A DNA stretch of 59,536 nucleotides from Phytoactinopolyspora alkaliphila (lineage in GTDB: Bacteria; Actinomycetota; Actinomycetes; Jiangellales; Jiangellaceae). Numbering within the stretch: the first letter of the stretch is position 1; each line of letters starts with the position of its first letter. Location: assembly GCF_010550695.1 (NCBI RefSeq), contig NZ_JAAGOB010000005.1, positions 1 to 59,536 of the forward strand, read 5' to 3'. Under the pieces are notes generated by a model. That model made no database searches and had not been told where the DNA came from. It worked only from the letters and a program-made list of their open reading frames with translations. Made by a program: the position numbers and the translations under genes. Positions 16,641 through 24,000 of the stretch are shown piece by piece.

Positions 16641-17507
16641 ATGTACGCAATCACAGGAGTCACCGGCCATGTCGGCGGTCACGCCGCCGAAGCGCTGCTG
16701 GCCAAGGGCGAGCGGGTCCGGGCAGTGGTGCGTAGTGCCGCCAAAGGCGATGTTTGGGCGGCCAAAGGCGCCGACGTCGTTATCGCCGACATGAACGACG
16801 CCGACGCTCTAACCGAAGCGCTGAGTGGATGCGAAGGAGTTTTCGTCCTGCTACCTGTGACAGACGCGGGCGCGCAGTTCCACGCCCAGCAGCGTGCGCT
16901 GGCCGACGCGATAACCGGGGCTGTGGCGTCCAGCGGGGTGCCACACGTGGTCGCGCTCTCATCGGTCGGTGCCGAGCTCGACCACGGTACCGGACCGATC
17001 CTGCCGCTGCACCACTTCGAGAACAGCTTGCGTTCCGGGCCTGCTGTCGTATCGGTGCTGCGCTCGGCCCACTTCCAGGAGAAAGTCACCGACATCCTCG
17101 ACGTTGTGCGCACGGCGGGAATCTATCCGAACTTCGGCGAGTCAGCGGATGTGGCCAAGCCGATGAACGCGACGGCCGACATCGGTGCGGTCGTGGCGGA
17201 GACGTTGCTTTCGCCTCCGGTCACCAGCGAGATCGTCGATCTGGAGGGTCCCTCCTACACCGAACGAGAGGTGGCCCAGGCACTCGCCGCTGCGCTCGGG
17301 AAGCCGGTCGAGGTGGTCAACATCCCCAGAGAAGGCTGGGTCAACGCCCTGGTGGACGGCGGCGTGCCAAACGATTTCGCCGAGATTCTGGCGCAGCTGT
17401 ACGACGCTGAGGAAAGGGGAATCTTGCGAGCTCAGGGTGACCGGGTTATCCGGCTCACGACGCCGATCGAGGAGACCGTCCGCCGGCTTCTGGAGAAGGT
17501 TGCCTGA
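16641..17507 (+). CDS. NmrA-like NAD(P)-binding oxidoreductase (atypical SDR)
   Basis: A 288-residue Rossmann-fold protein of the NmrA/quinone-oxidoreductase-2 group. It opens MYAITGVTGHVGGHAAEALL (dinucleotide loop TGxTGxxG), has RAVVRSAAKGDVWAAKGADVV, where the Arg suggests NADP(H) binding, and the family's ALSSVGAELDHGTGPI. Relatives reduce quinones or act as redox sensors; the true substrate is unknown. ATG at 16641 has GAGGGAGAAACC upstream. It is divergent from and probably controlled by the AraC gene. Confidence 0.85.
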   Translation: MYAITGVTGHVGGHAAEALLAKGERVRAVVRSAAKGDVWAAKGADVVIADMNDADALTEALSGCEGVFVLLPVTDAGAQFHAQQRALADAITGAVASSGVPHVVALSSVGAELDHGTGPILPLHHFENSLRSGPAVVSVLRSAHFQEKVTDILDVVRTAGIYPNFGESADVAKPMNATADIGAVVAETLLSPPVTSEIVDLEGPSYTEREVAQALAAALGKPVEVVNIPREGWVNALVDGGVPNDFAEILAQLYDAEERGILRAQGDRVIRLTTPIEETVRRLLEKVA

Positions 17508-17531
17508 AACCCCAGTGGGTCAGTGAGTCGC

Positions 17532-18107
17532 TCACATCGCGTCGCCGGCTAGGTTGAGCTCCCACTCGTTCCTGGTCAGCGCGTATTCAACCTCGCCATG
17601 CTCGTCGCCCTCGATGTGGTCCGGCCACTCCTGGTGGAAGACCCGGACGAATCTGAGGCCCGACTTCTCCATGACGCGCCGGGACGCGATGTTGACGGCC
17701 ATCGTCTCCGCGAACACCCGCCGAACCCCGTACTCGGTGAAACCCTTGTGGATCAGAGCGCGGGCGCCCTCGGTGGCATAGCCTTTCCCCCACGCCGAGG
17801 TGCGTAGCCGATATCCGAGCTCGGGTTCGTCCAACGGCTCGTCTTTGCGAGGCCGGAAGTGGAACCATCCCAGGAACTGCCCGGTGGACTTCTCGATGAC
17901 GGCCCAGAAGCCGTAGCCGGCGAACTGGTCGTAATACCGGAGGAATGCGGGCAGGATATCGTTGACGACCTCTTCGCGGGGCGTGGCTCGACCACCGTTG
18001 ATGTAGTGCATGACGGCGGGGTCGCTGTCCAGCTCGACTAGGTTGTCCACGTCGTCGGGCGTGAACCGGCGCAAGATCAAGCGGTTGGTTTCCAGAAAGA
18101 CGTGCAC
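17532..18107 (-). CDS. GNAT-family N-acetyltransferase (RimJ/RimL-like)
   Basis: A 191-residue acetyltransferase of the Acetyltransf_3 (RimJ/RimL) type. It starts VHVFLETNRLILRRFTPDDVDN, has GYRLRTSAWGKGYATEGARAL (acetyl-CoA pyrophosphate loop, R/Q-x-x-G-x-A variant) and NIASRRVMEKSGLRFV. It transfers acetyl to an amine, either a protein N-terminus or a small molecule. GTG at 18107 with AAGGGG upstream gives the usual N-terminus; the longer upstream frame has no support. Convergent with the NmrA-like gene, 24 bp apart. Confidence 0.87.
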   Translation of the reverse strand: MHVFLETNRLILRRFTPDDVDNLVELDSDPAVMHYINGGRATPREEVVNDILPAFLRYYDQFAGYGFWAVIEKSTGQFLGWFHFRPRKDEPLDEPELGYRLRTSAWGKGYATEGARALIHKGFTEYGVRRVFAETMAVNIASRRVMEKSGLRFVRVFHQEWPDHIEGDEHGEVEYALTRNEWELNLAGDAM

Positions 18108-18153
18108 GGCTCGGCCCCTTCGAAGAACTGCCCAGACTTTTCGGCTACCAACT

Positions 18154-18753
18154 CTACGATCCTGATACTGCCGGGCCGCCCAAGATTCCCGCGAGCAGCC
18201 ACTGCAGTCCGCGCCTGAAATTTCCGGAGACGTCGTCCGCGGTGAGTGGTGGCGCGGCCTCTGGTTCAACCGGAGCCGGAGTGGCCAGCGCGGCGAACCC
18301 GATCGTGAAAACGATCAATACCCGGCGAGCCTCATGCGCGGCGGTGCCGGTGAGGCCGGCGGCGGCGAGCAGGTGGAGCATGACCTCGCCGAGGCGCTGG
18401 GCGTTCGGCCCTCGGGCACCCTGCCGCGCCAGGTATAGCGGAACCAGGTCCGGGTGGCCGAGGAGCACGCTGAAGGTGGACGTCATGACGACGGACAGAT
18501 CACCAGTCGGGTCGGCGCTGTCGGGGGCCGGCGTCTCGACATCAGCCAGTACGTCATCGAGCAGATCGTCGACCAGCGCGGTCTTGTTTGCCACGTAACT
18601 GTAAAGCGCGTTGGGAGCGACCCCGAGCCGACTCGCCAGATGGCGCATGGTGAGTCCGTCCAGGCCTCGTTCCGTCAGTACGTCTCGCGCCGTCTTCAGC
18701 ACCGTGTCACGAGTCAGCCCGGCGCGCTGGCCTGGTGTGCGTGGTCCTGCCAT
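18154..18753 (-). CDS. TetR-family transcriptional regulator
   Basis: A 199-residue repressor. The N-terminal HTH reads LTRDTVLKTARDVLTERGLDG, then MRHLASRLGVAPNALYSYVANK; the C-terminal domain resembles the TetR_C-type ligand pocket. ATG at 18753 chosen because the TetR signature starts about 12 residues later. It is divergent from the alpha/beta hydrolase gene across 62 bp with a palindrome of TGTAC half sites, so it likely represses itself and the hydrolase until a ligand binds. Confidence 0.88.
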   Translation of the reverse strand: MAGPRTPGQRAGLTRDTVLKTARDVLTERGLDGLTMRHLASRLGVAPNALYSYVANKTALVDDLLDDVLADVETPAPDSADPTGDLSVVMTSTFSVLLGHPDLVPLYLARQGARGPNAQRLGEVMLHLLAAAGLTGTAAHEARRVLIVFTIGFAALATPAPVEPEAAPPLTADDVSGNFRRGLQWLLAGILGGPAVSGS

Positions 18754-18761
18754 CTTGCTTA

Positions 18762-18796
18762 TTGTACAGCGTTCAGCTAAATTGTACGTTGTACAG
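18762..18796. promoter_or_regulatory. TetR operator between divergent TetR and hydrolase genes
   Basis: The palindrome TGTAC-GTT-GTACA (18783-18795) and an additional TTGTACAGC half-element (18762-18770) fill the short spacer. TTGTACAGC recurs at 18789-18797 in the downstream arm, so two or three half sites are spaced about 20 bp apart. Confidence 0.55.
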
Positions 18797-18815
18797 CTGA
18801 GCAAAGGAGAGCGCC

Positions 18816-19652
18816 ATGACCGTTGTCACCACCGGTGACGCCGCCGGCGTCCCGTACGTCGCCGTTCCACCGGCCGAAGGCACCGACCACGCGTCGGCTC
18901 CCGTGGTCGTGGCCTGGCACCTGATGGACCCACCACGCACCGAAGCCGCCTTCGCCGCGGCCCTCCCGTTGGACGGCCTGGACGCCTGGCGCATCTATCT
19001 CGGTCTGCCGATGTCCGGCTCACGGCTGCCAGAAGGTGGGTTCGAGGAGGTCATGCGGCTCGGTTACGAGGACGCCGTGTTGAACCTGCACGGTCCTGTG
19101 GTCACCCAGGCGGCGGAGGAGTTCCCGGCAGCTCTCGCGGTGCTCCGATCGCGGCTCGGTCTCGGTGACGCGCGCCTCGGCGTCGTCGGCGGGTCGGCGG
19201 GTGCCGCCGTGGCCGCGCTCGTCATCGCCGAGAGCGAGATAGCGGTCGACGCTGCGGTCCTGGTCAGCCCGCTATTGCGGCTGGTTCCTGCTGTCGAGGC
19301 GATGGGCCGGCAGCACGGTGTGACCTACCCGTGGTCCGACGCGTCGAGGGCCGTCGCGCACCGGCTGGACTTCGTGGCCCGCGCCGGGGAGTTGGCGGCG
19401 GCCGGGGAGCCGGCCACGCTCGTCGTGGTCGGAGAGAACGACGACGAGGACGGCTTCCTGGTCCCGGCGCGGGAGTTCCGCGACGAGCTAGCCGGCCGCT
19501 ACTCGGACGCCCGTCGTGCCCAGCTGGTCGTCGTTCCGGGAATGGCGCACGCACTTGCGGAAGAACCTGGCATCGAGGCAGCGCCGCAGACACCACACGC
19601 GGCCGAGGTTGACCGGCACGCCGCCCGCTGGCTCGAGCGGCATCTGCACTGA
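18816..19652 (+). CDS. Alpha/beta hydrolase
   Basis: A 278-residue alpha/beta-hydrolase (prolyl-oligopeptidase/dienelactone-hydrolase-like). The nucleophile elbow is GVVGGSAGAAVAAL (Ser in GGSAG), the acid is likely the Asp in VVGENDDEDG, and the catalytic His is in VPGMAHALAEE. No signal peptide, so cytosolic. ATG at 18816 follows AAAGGAGA. Substrate (ester, lactone or similar) is unknown; divergence from a TetR gene with a shared operator suggests induction by a xenobiotic or metabolite. Confidence 0.83.
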   Translation: MTVVTTGDAAGVPYVAVPPAEGTDHASAPVVVAWHLMDPPRTEAAFAAALPLDGLDAWRIYLGLPMSGSRLPEGGFEEVMRLGYEDAVLNLHGPVVTQAAEEFPAALAVLRSRLGLGDARLGVVGGSAGAAVAALVIAESEIAVDAAVLVSPLLRLVPAVEAMGRQHGVTYPWSDASRAVAHRLDFVARAGELAAAGEPATLVVVGENDDEDGFLVPAREFRDELAGRYSDARRAQLVVVPGMAHALAEEPGIEAAPQTPHAAEVDRHAARWLERHLH

Positions 19653-19677
19653 GCTCCGTCGGTCCGGGCTGGCGCGG

Positions 19678-20103
19678 TCACCAATCTTCTCCGGCCTCGA
19701 GCCGGAGACGCAGGAGCTCTTCCAGTGCGATGGACTCGCCGTCGCGAGCACCCACACCCACCGTCAGCGGAGGATCGGTGGGTTCGATTCGCACACCGAA
19801 CAAGCGGGATCTCAGGCTGGCCGGGACGTCGAGAATGCAATAGCCGCCCTCCAGATCGGCCCCGAGTGACTTGTTGCGGCGCAGATACCAGCCGGAGATG
19901 TTCGTCCGGTAGCTGGTGCCCGACTCTGGAACCCGAGCTCGCAAGGGGCCAGGTTGAATGCCCCGCTGGACCATCGCGCGGACGAAGCCGAGAAGGAGCT
20001 TCCGGGCCTGCTCCGTCTCCGCCGCTCGTCGCCGGTCAAGGGCGGCCGCGTGCGCGGCGAACGCTTCGCGCCGTTCGTCGCGCCAGCTCGAGTCCGGGCT
20101 CAT
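19678..20103 (-). CDS. Conserved actinobacterial hypothetical protein
   Basis: A 141-residue soluble protein that I do not recognise by function. The N-terminal half is a helical, charged segment (AHAAALDRRRAAETEQARKL), followed by a beta-rich part with GTSYRTNISGWYLRRNKSLG and GGYCILDVPASL and an acidic tail. No membrane segment or catalytic motif is evident. ATG at 20103 has only a weak ribosome site. Convergent with the hydrolase, 25 bp apart. Confidence 0.65.
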   Translation of the reverse strand: MSPDSSWRDERREAFAAHAAALDRRRAAETEQARKLLLGFVRAMVQRGIQPGPLRARVPESGTSYRTNISGWYLRRNKSLGADLEGGYCILDVPASLRSRLFGVRIEPTDPPLTVGVGARDGESIALEELLRLRLEAGEDW

Positions 20104-20275
20104 CCAGACACACTAGCGCCCTGCGCGGTAAGGCTGTTTCCGGATCTGTCGTCGAGGCGCTGCCTGGCCGGCGGAGGCGGCGACAAGGGACTTTCCACGA
20201 GCGCACCAGCGAGAACTCGGGACGAGATGCCGGCGCGTCGCCCCTGGTGCTCTCTCGCCGGAGTAGGCTGCGTGG

Positions 20276-20659
20276 ATGCCCAACCCGCGTTGGCTTGCCC
20301 GTGCCAACCGCGTCTGGATCAACCCGGTGGCGCGGCGCGTCTCGACCTGGATGCCTGGGCTCGGCGTGATCGTGCATCGAGGGCGTGTGTCCGGCAGCCT
20401 CTACCGGACACCGGTCAACGTCTTCCCCCGCGGGGATAGTTTCGTGATCGCCCTGACGTACGGACAGGATGCCGACTGGGTGAAGAACGTCCTGGCTGCG
20501 CAGGGCTGCGTCCTGCTTACCCGACGGCGCGAGATCGCGCTCGGAACTCCCCGGATCTATCGGGACGAGACGCGCGGGGACATGCCGGCCGTCGTGCGCG
20601 CCATCTTGCGGGTGATCAACGTCGAGCACTTCCTGAGGCTGACGCCCCCCGAGCGGTGA
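20276..20659 (+). CDS. Nitroreductase-family deazaflavin (F420)-dependent oxidoreductase
   Basis: A 127-residue split beta-barrel protein of the DUF385/Ddn family (PF04075). Typical pieces are the N-terminal RRVSTWMPGLGVIVHRGRVSG, RTPVNVFPRGDSFVIALTYG and DWVKNVLAAQGCVL. Family members bind F420 and reduce nitro compounds, quinones or unsaturated ketones; F420 use is itself typical of Actinomycetota. ATG at 20276 follows CCGGAGTAGG. Stands alone, 172 bp from the divergent hypothetical gene. Confidence 0.83.
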   Translation: MPNPRWLARANRVWINPVARRVSTWMPGLGVIVHRGRVSGSLYRTPVNVFPRGDSFVIALTYGQDADWVKNVLAAQGCVLLTRRREIALGTPRIYRDETRGDMPAVVRAILRVINVEHFLRLTPPER

Positions 20660-20674
20660 GGCGCCGGTCTCGTT

Positions 20675-20703
20675 TGACACGTGTCGACAGGAAACCTAGC
20701 TTG
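20675..20703 (+). promoter_or_regulatory. Candidate promoter with overlapping palindrome before TetR gene
   Basis: TTGACA (20675-20680), 17-bp spacer, TAGCTT (20698-20703). The perfect palindrome GACACGTGTC (20677-20686) overlaps the -35, a good place for TetR autorepression. Confidence 0.5.
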
Positions 20704-20763
20704 AAAGTTAATGCCAATAGCTTGTGCGCTGTCGTTCCTTAGCTGAGCTCACTGGAGATCGAT

Positions 20764-21321
20764 ATGCCCAGGGCCGGACTGTCCACGGCTGCTGTGGTCG
20801 ACGCTGCCCTTGATGTCGTCGACCAGCAGGGAATAGAAGGGTTGACGCTGGCGGCGGTCGCGGGGCGTACCGGCGTCGCGCCTCCGTCGTTGTACAAGCA
20901 TGTCCGCAGCCTCTCCGAGTTGCGCACGCTCGTCGGCGAACGGGTGCTGAACGAGATGGCGGACCGCTTCATTGCGGTGGTCATCGGATACAGCGGCGAC
21001 GACGCGGTCACCGCATTGATGCACGCCTATCGGGCCTATGTCGGGGAGCATCCACGACGTTACGCGGCCGTTCCGTTCGATCCTCTGCACAGCGAAGCCC
21101 TAGTGGAAGCCGGGCAGAGAGTGCTCAATGTGTGTCTCGCCGTGCTTCGCGGCTACGGGATGAGCGACTCCGCGGCGGTTCACGCCACCAGGTGCCTGCG
21201 TGCCCTGGCCCATGGCTTTGTCTCGATCGAGACCAACGGTGGATTCGGCCTGCCCGAAGATCTCGATGAGACGTACGACCAAGCGATCCAGATGTTCCTC
21301 GCAAGCCTTCCGAGGCCGTGA
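20764..21321 (+). CDS. TetR-family transcriptional regulator
   Basis: A 185-residue repressor with HTH LSTAAVVDAALDVVDQQGIEG then LAAVAGRTGVAPPSLYKHVR and a TetR_C_33/WHG-type C-terminal domain. ATG at 20764 is preceded by CTGGAGATC. No enzyme gene adjoins on the same strand, so the target is probably elsewhere or itself: a palindrome overlaps its own -35 element. Confidence 0.87.
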   Translation: MPRAGLSTAAVVDAALDVVDQQGIEGLTLAAVAGRTGVAPPSLYKHVRSLSELRTLVGERVLNEMADRFIAVVIGYSGDDAVTALMHAYRAYVGEHPRRYAAVPFDPLHSEALVEAGQRVLNVCLAVLRGYGMSDSAAVHATRCLRALAHGFVSIETNGGFGLPEDLDETYDQAIQMFLASLPRP

Positions 21322-21349
21322 CCCCTGCGAGGTCGTAGCGGCCCTGGCC

Positions 21350-21523
21350 TCAGCGTTGTGGGTCGTCCTTGAGTACTTCCGACCCCTGCTTGATTTCCGT
21401 GGCCGTATGCCGGCCCTTCGCTGTAGCGTCCAGCTTCTCCTCTGGGGGAATCTCGCTGGCCGGGTCGGCTGCGGGACGCTCGCTGTCTCCGGTCGGCTCC
21501 GCGTCTAGATCGTGACCACTCAT
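21350..21523 (-). CDS. Small hydrophilic protein of unknown function
   Basis: A 57-residue, highly charged, probably disordered protein (MSGHDLDAEPTGDSERPAAD at the start, ending KQGSEVLKDDPQR). ATG at 21523 has GGGAGAG 7 nt upstream, which sets this start rather than the longer frame. Function unknown. It converges on the TetR gene with a 28-bp gap and lies next to the GPGG-motif gene on the same strand. Confidence 0.55.
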   Translation of the reverse strand: MSGHDLDAEPTGDSERPAADPASEIPPEEKLDATAKGRHTATEIKQGSEVLKDDPQR

Positions 21524-21614
21524 GCGTCTCTCCCGGCGTCGTCTATGGTGCGTTGTCGGCCCGTGCCTCTCCGGCGATATGCCCCGCGGTCGGCACCAGG
21601 CATAGCAGGCCTCA

Positions 21615-21638
21615 GCCGGGCCCCACATAGAGCCCGGC
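21615..21638. terminator. Hairpin downstream of the GPGG-motif gene
   Basis: GCCGGGC (21615-21621) and GCCCGGC (21632-21638) form a 7-bp GC stem with a 10-nt loop, 31 bp past the small-membrane-protein stop. There is no T run. Confidence 0.4.
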
Positions 21639-21668
21639 CGGTTTGCGACGCCCGGCCGCGGAACGCCG

Positions 21669-21812
21669 CTACGTGAAGATGCTGACGCCGCCAGGGCCGA
21701 CCAGCAGCCCCACGATGATCAGCGCGATGCCGGCGAGAAGTGATCTCCGGAACAACAGAACGATGCCCCAGATCACGAGGATGACGGCGATGATCCATAA
21801 GACAAATTCCAT
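21669..21812 (-). CDS. GPGG-motif small membrane protein
   Basis: A 47-residue protein starting MEFVLWIIAVILVIWGIVLL, with two hydrophobic helices separated by FRRS and ending LLVGPGGVSIFT. The GPGGxSIF ending is the hallmark of a small-membrane-protein family widespread in Actinomycetota and of unknown function. Both helices are long enough to span the membrane as a hairpin. ATG at 21812, TAG at 21671-21669; the ribosome site is weak (AGAAGA). Easily missed because of its size. Confidence 0.8.
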   Translation of the reverse strand: MEFVLWIIAVILVIWGIVLLFRRSLLAGIALIIVGLLVGPGGVSIFT

Positions 21813-21869
21813 GCGATCTTCTATACCCATTCCCGCAAGCCATAACGGGACCCGGTAACAGCGCAGGCC

Positions 21870-22343
21870 TCAGCGCGTCGAACCGGCACGCACAGGCCTG
21901 TGACCTTCATCGGCAGTGGAGCCACCGATGGCGCGCACCAATGCGGACTTAACCGATAGATGCACTGCTCCGAGAGCAGCGTGGAGCACCCAAGCCTGGT
22001 AGTCCCCCGAGGGCAGGCCCATGGGTTCCAGACCCGCACGGAGACACGCGTACTGGCTGGCGAGGTTGTGACGGTGGATTTTCCCAGTGAGCAACAGGGT
22101 TGAGCACCGCCGGTTCTTGGCTTCTTCGGCGGCGGTCTGCTGGACAATACGAAGCGCCTCGTCAGCCGTGGCTCCTCCCTGCGTTCGGTGACTCATCGCC
22201 GCGCCGAGGGCGTTGATGTATGCGACCAGCAGGTCGGAATCATCGTCGTAGACGACATGTACCGCCGCCGCGATGTCCCGCGCGTTGTCACGGCCGACGA
22301 GCAGGGCGTCGCCGGAGCGGAGATGCTGCGACGCTGCGCGCAA
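21870..22343 (-). CDS. GNAT-like protein, putative partner of XRE-ImmA protein
   Basis: A 157-residue protein with a GNAT-like second half: a helix (GATADEALRIVQQTAAEEAK), strand TLLLTGKIHRHN, then LASQYACLRAGLEPMGLPSGDYQAWVL, resembling the N.aS...yeraGF motif of acetyltransferases. The usual R/Q-x-x-G-x-G/A acetyl-CoA loop is unclear (HRTQGGATADEA is the nearest), so activity is uncertain. TTG at 22343 is the first possible start after an in-frame stop; GGGAGTGGGAAG lies about 12 nt upstream. It follows the XRE-ImmA gene on the same strand, 149 bp apart, as the toxin would in a COG2856-type toxin-antitoxin pair. Confidence 0.6.
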   Translation of the reverse strand: MRAASQHLRSGDALLVGRDNARDIAAAVHVVYDDDSDLLVAYINALGAAMSHRTQGGATADEALRIVQQTAAEEAKNRRCSTLLLTGKIHRHNLASQYACLRAGLEPMGLPSGDYQAWVLHAALGAVHLSVKSALVRAIGGSTADEGHRPVRAGSTR

Positions 22344-22492
22344 GTGCCGTTGCGCTTCCCACTCCCACGTGCGGGGATGCTGGAGTTTACGACCTCCCGG
22401 CGTTCGGGGCCGTTCGGTGGTGCAGGTGAACGTTTAAAGTTCGCGGGCAGCTGCTTTGGTGGTCAGCGGCTCCCACACCAAGTCGGCATGGG

Positions 22493-23647
22493 TCACGCAA
22501 GCGTCTGTGGCTTGCCTGTCCGGAGGGCACCGGCCCACTCGGCGGCGCTAAGTCGATCCGAAAGCACCCGATCGTAGGCTTCGGCCTCAGCGTCCTCGTC
22601 GGGCTCTGGAAAGTCGATCTCATCGACCGGCACGTCGAGAACCCACGCGAGCAGATCCGGGGCAGCGTTACCGGCCTCCACGCGGTCTCGCAGGGCAGCG
22701 AGCACCCCAAGAGGGAACATGCGCGCCGAGGAGTCCCGTTCCCGATCCACCAACGGATCGCCCCACTTGTCGTCATCAGAGAGCACATCCACGTGGGCGC
22801 GCAGGAGCCGCTGAGTGGGTTCGCGGAGCCACGAGTGCACCTTGTCGTGGACGCCGATTCGAAGGCTGCTGAGCCGGTGCCGCAACACCTCTGTCGATAC
22901 TCCGGTGTTCCATAGGAACCCTGCGAGTCCAGACCCGTCGATGCCGTTCCAGTCGACACTATGGACAAGCGGCGTAGGCAGCAGCAGCGATGCGGCGAAC
23001 GTGTCCGCAGGTCGCTCGTTCTGCATGGCATGAACGCTGTTGGCGTGATGTCCCAGTGCGAGGTGCCCTATCTCGTGCGCGAGCGACCAGTTGCTGCGGA
23101 ACCAGTGAGGAGTCGACGCGAGCAGGATGACGCCCCTATCGCCGATTCGCATGGAGTAGTCGGTCGACAGGTTGGGCACTCGCACGACATCAACACCAAG
23201 TCGGCGTTCGACCGCAGCCGCGAACGGGCGCACGAACCCATCACCGAGCATGCGGCGCACGTCCTCGGGACGTTTCGGCAGTTCCACGGACGAGGGCGGA
23301 CCATCCGGGTGCGCCTGGTGATATGCCCGGATGACGTTCCGGATGATTTCTTCGTCGTTCTCACGACCTGGGTTGACGCGCTGGGAGCGCATCGGGTCCC
23401 AGGCATGACGAGCGGCGACGTCGACCCGGAGCGGATCCCTCTGCCCGGTGATCAGCCAGTACACGTCCTCTCCGATGACGTCGGCAATCTTGGCGAGTTC
23501 GATCGACGCGAAGCCTCGCTGACCGCTGAGGGCGCGTGACATCGCATCCGGTGTCATGCCTACCTGTGCCGCGAGTTGCCGCTGACTGAGTCCAGGGGTC
23601 ATGCGCGACCGGATTCGCTCTCCAACCGAATCCACCCACGCCTCCAT
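22493..23647 (-). CDS. XRE repressor fused to ImmA/IrrE-type metalloprotease (COG2856)
   Basis: A 384-residue fusion. Residues about 8-70 are an XRE helix-turn-helix (GLSQRQLAAQVGMTPDAMSRAL, GFASIELAKIADVIG); residues about 150-225 are an ImmA/IrrE zinc peptidase domain with HEIGH at 191-195 and a downstream acidic ligand in NERPADTFAASLLLPTPL. The rest is a helical C-terminal region. ImmA proteins cleave repressors to switch on phage, ICE or toxin-antitoxin genes; XRE-fused forms often act as the antitoxin. ATG at 23647; a perfect palindrome lies 22 bp upstream, fitting autoregulation. It sits next to tRNA-Thr. Confidence 0.83.
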   Translation of the reverse strand: MEAWVDSVGERIRSRMTPGLSQRQLAAQVGMTPDAMSRALSGQRGFASIELAKIADVIGEDVYWLITGQRDPLRVDVAARHAWDPMRSQRVNPGRENDEEIIRNVIRAYHQAHPDGPPSSVELPKRPEDVRRMLGDGFVRPFAAAVERRLGVDVVRVPNLSTDYSMRIGDRGVILLASTPHWFRSNWSLAHEIGHLALGHHANSVHAMQNERPADTFAASLLLPTPLVHSVDWNGIDGSGLAGFLWNTGVSTEVLRHRLSSLRIGVHDKVHSWLREPTQRLLRAHVDVLSDDDKWGDPLVDRERDSSARMFPLGVLAALRDRVEAGNAAPDLLAWVLDVPVDEIDFPEPDEDAEAEAYDRVLSDRLSAAEWAGALRTGKPQTLA

Positions 23648-23668
23648 CTCTACAACGTACCCCGGACT

Positions 23669-23685
23669 GTTGGGAAAATCCCAAC
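23669..23685. promoter_or_regulatory. Palindromic operator of the XRE-ImmA gene
   Basis: GTTGGGA-AAA-TCCCAAC is a perfect inverted repeat with 7-bp arms, 22 bp before the XRE-ImmA start codon. The size and position suit a dimer of an XRE repressor binding its own promoter. Confidence 0.6.
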
Positions 23686-23842
23686 TACTGGCTCGTTGCC
23701 CTTCTGCGTGGCACGCAGGCAGGAAAGGTGGAGAACTTCGGCGAACGAGAATGCTGTACGGCCGCCGGTGAGTCCGGCGCACGGTCAGGAATAAACAAGA
23801 ACTGGCCCTGCCGGAGTTCGTGCTGGTCAGGGTCCGGTTATG

Positions 23843-23918
23843 TGGAGCCGCCTGTCGGAATCGAACCGACGACCTATTCATTACGAGTGAATCGCTCTGC
23901 CGACTGAGCTAAGGCGGC
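23843..23918 (-). tRNA. tRNA-Thr (anticodon CGT)
   Basis: A full cloverleaf can be drawn on the minus strand: acceptor GCCGCCT pairs with AGGCGGC, D-arm AGCTCAGTCGGCAGAGC, anticodon loop CTCGTAA with CGT at its centre (reads ACG, Thr), T-arm GTCGGTTCGATTCCGAC, and an encoded CCA end (23843-23845). Length 76 nt with CCA. It flanks the XRE-ImmA/GNAT module; no integrase gene or duplicated tRNA 3' end is visible. Confidence 0.97.
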
Positions 23919-24000
23919 TGGCGCCGGATGACCGGGCACGCTGGACGAGTATAGGACGAAGCGGCCGCAGTTGCCGAATCGGCCGGTAAGGGCGGCGTCG

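Noticed and set aside
23843-23918. tRNA-Thr as an att site for an integrated element
   Set aside because: No integrase gene and no repeated tRNA 3' end seen within the window; noted only as location of the XRE-ImmA module.
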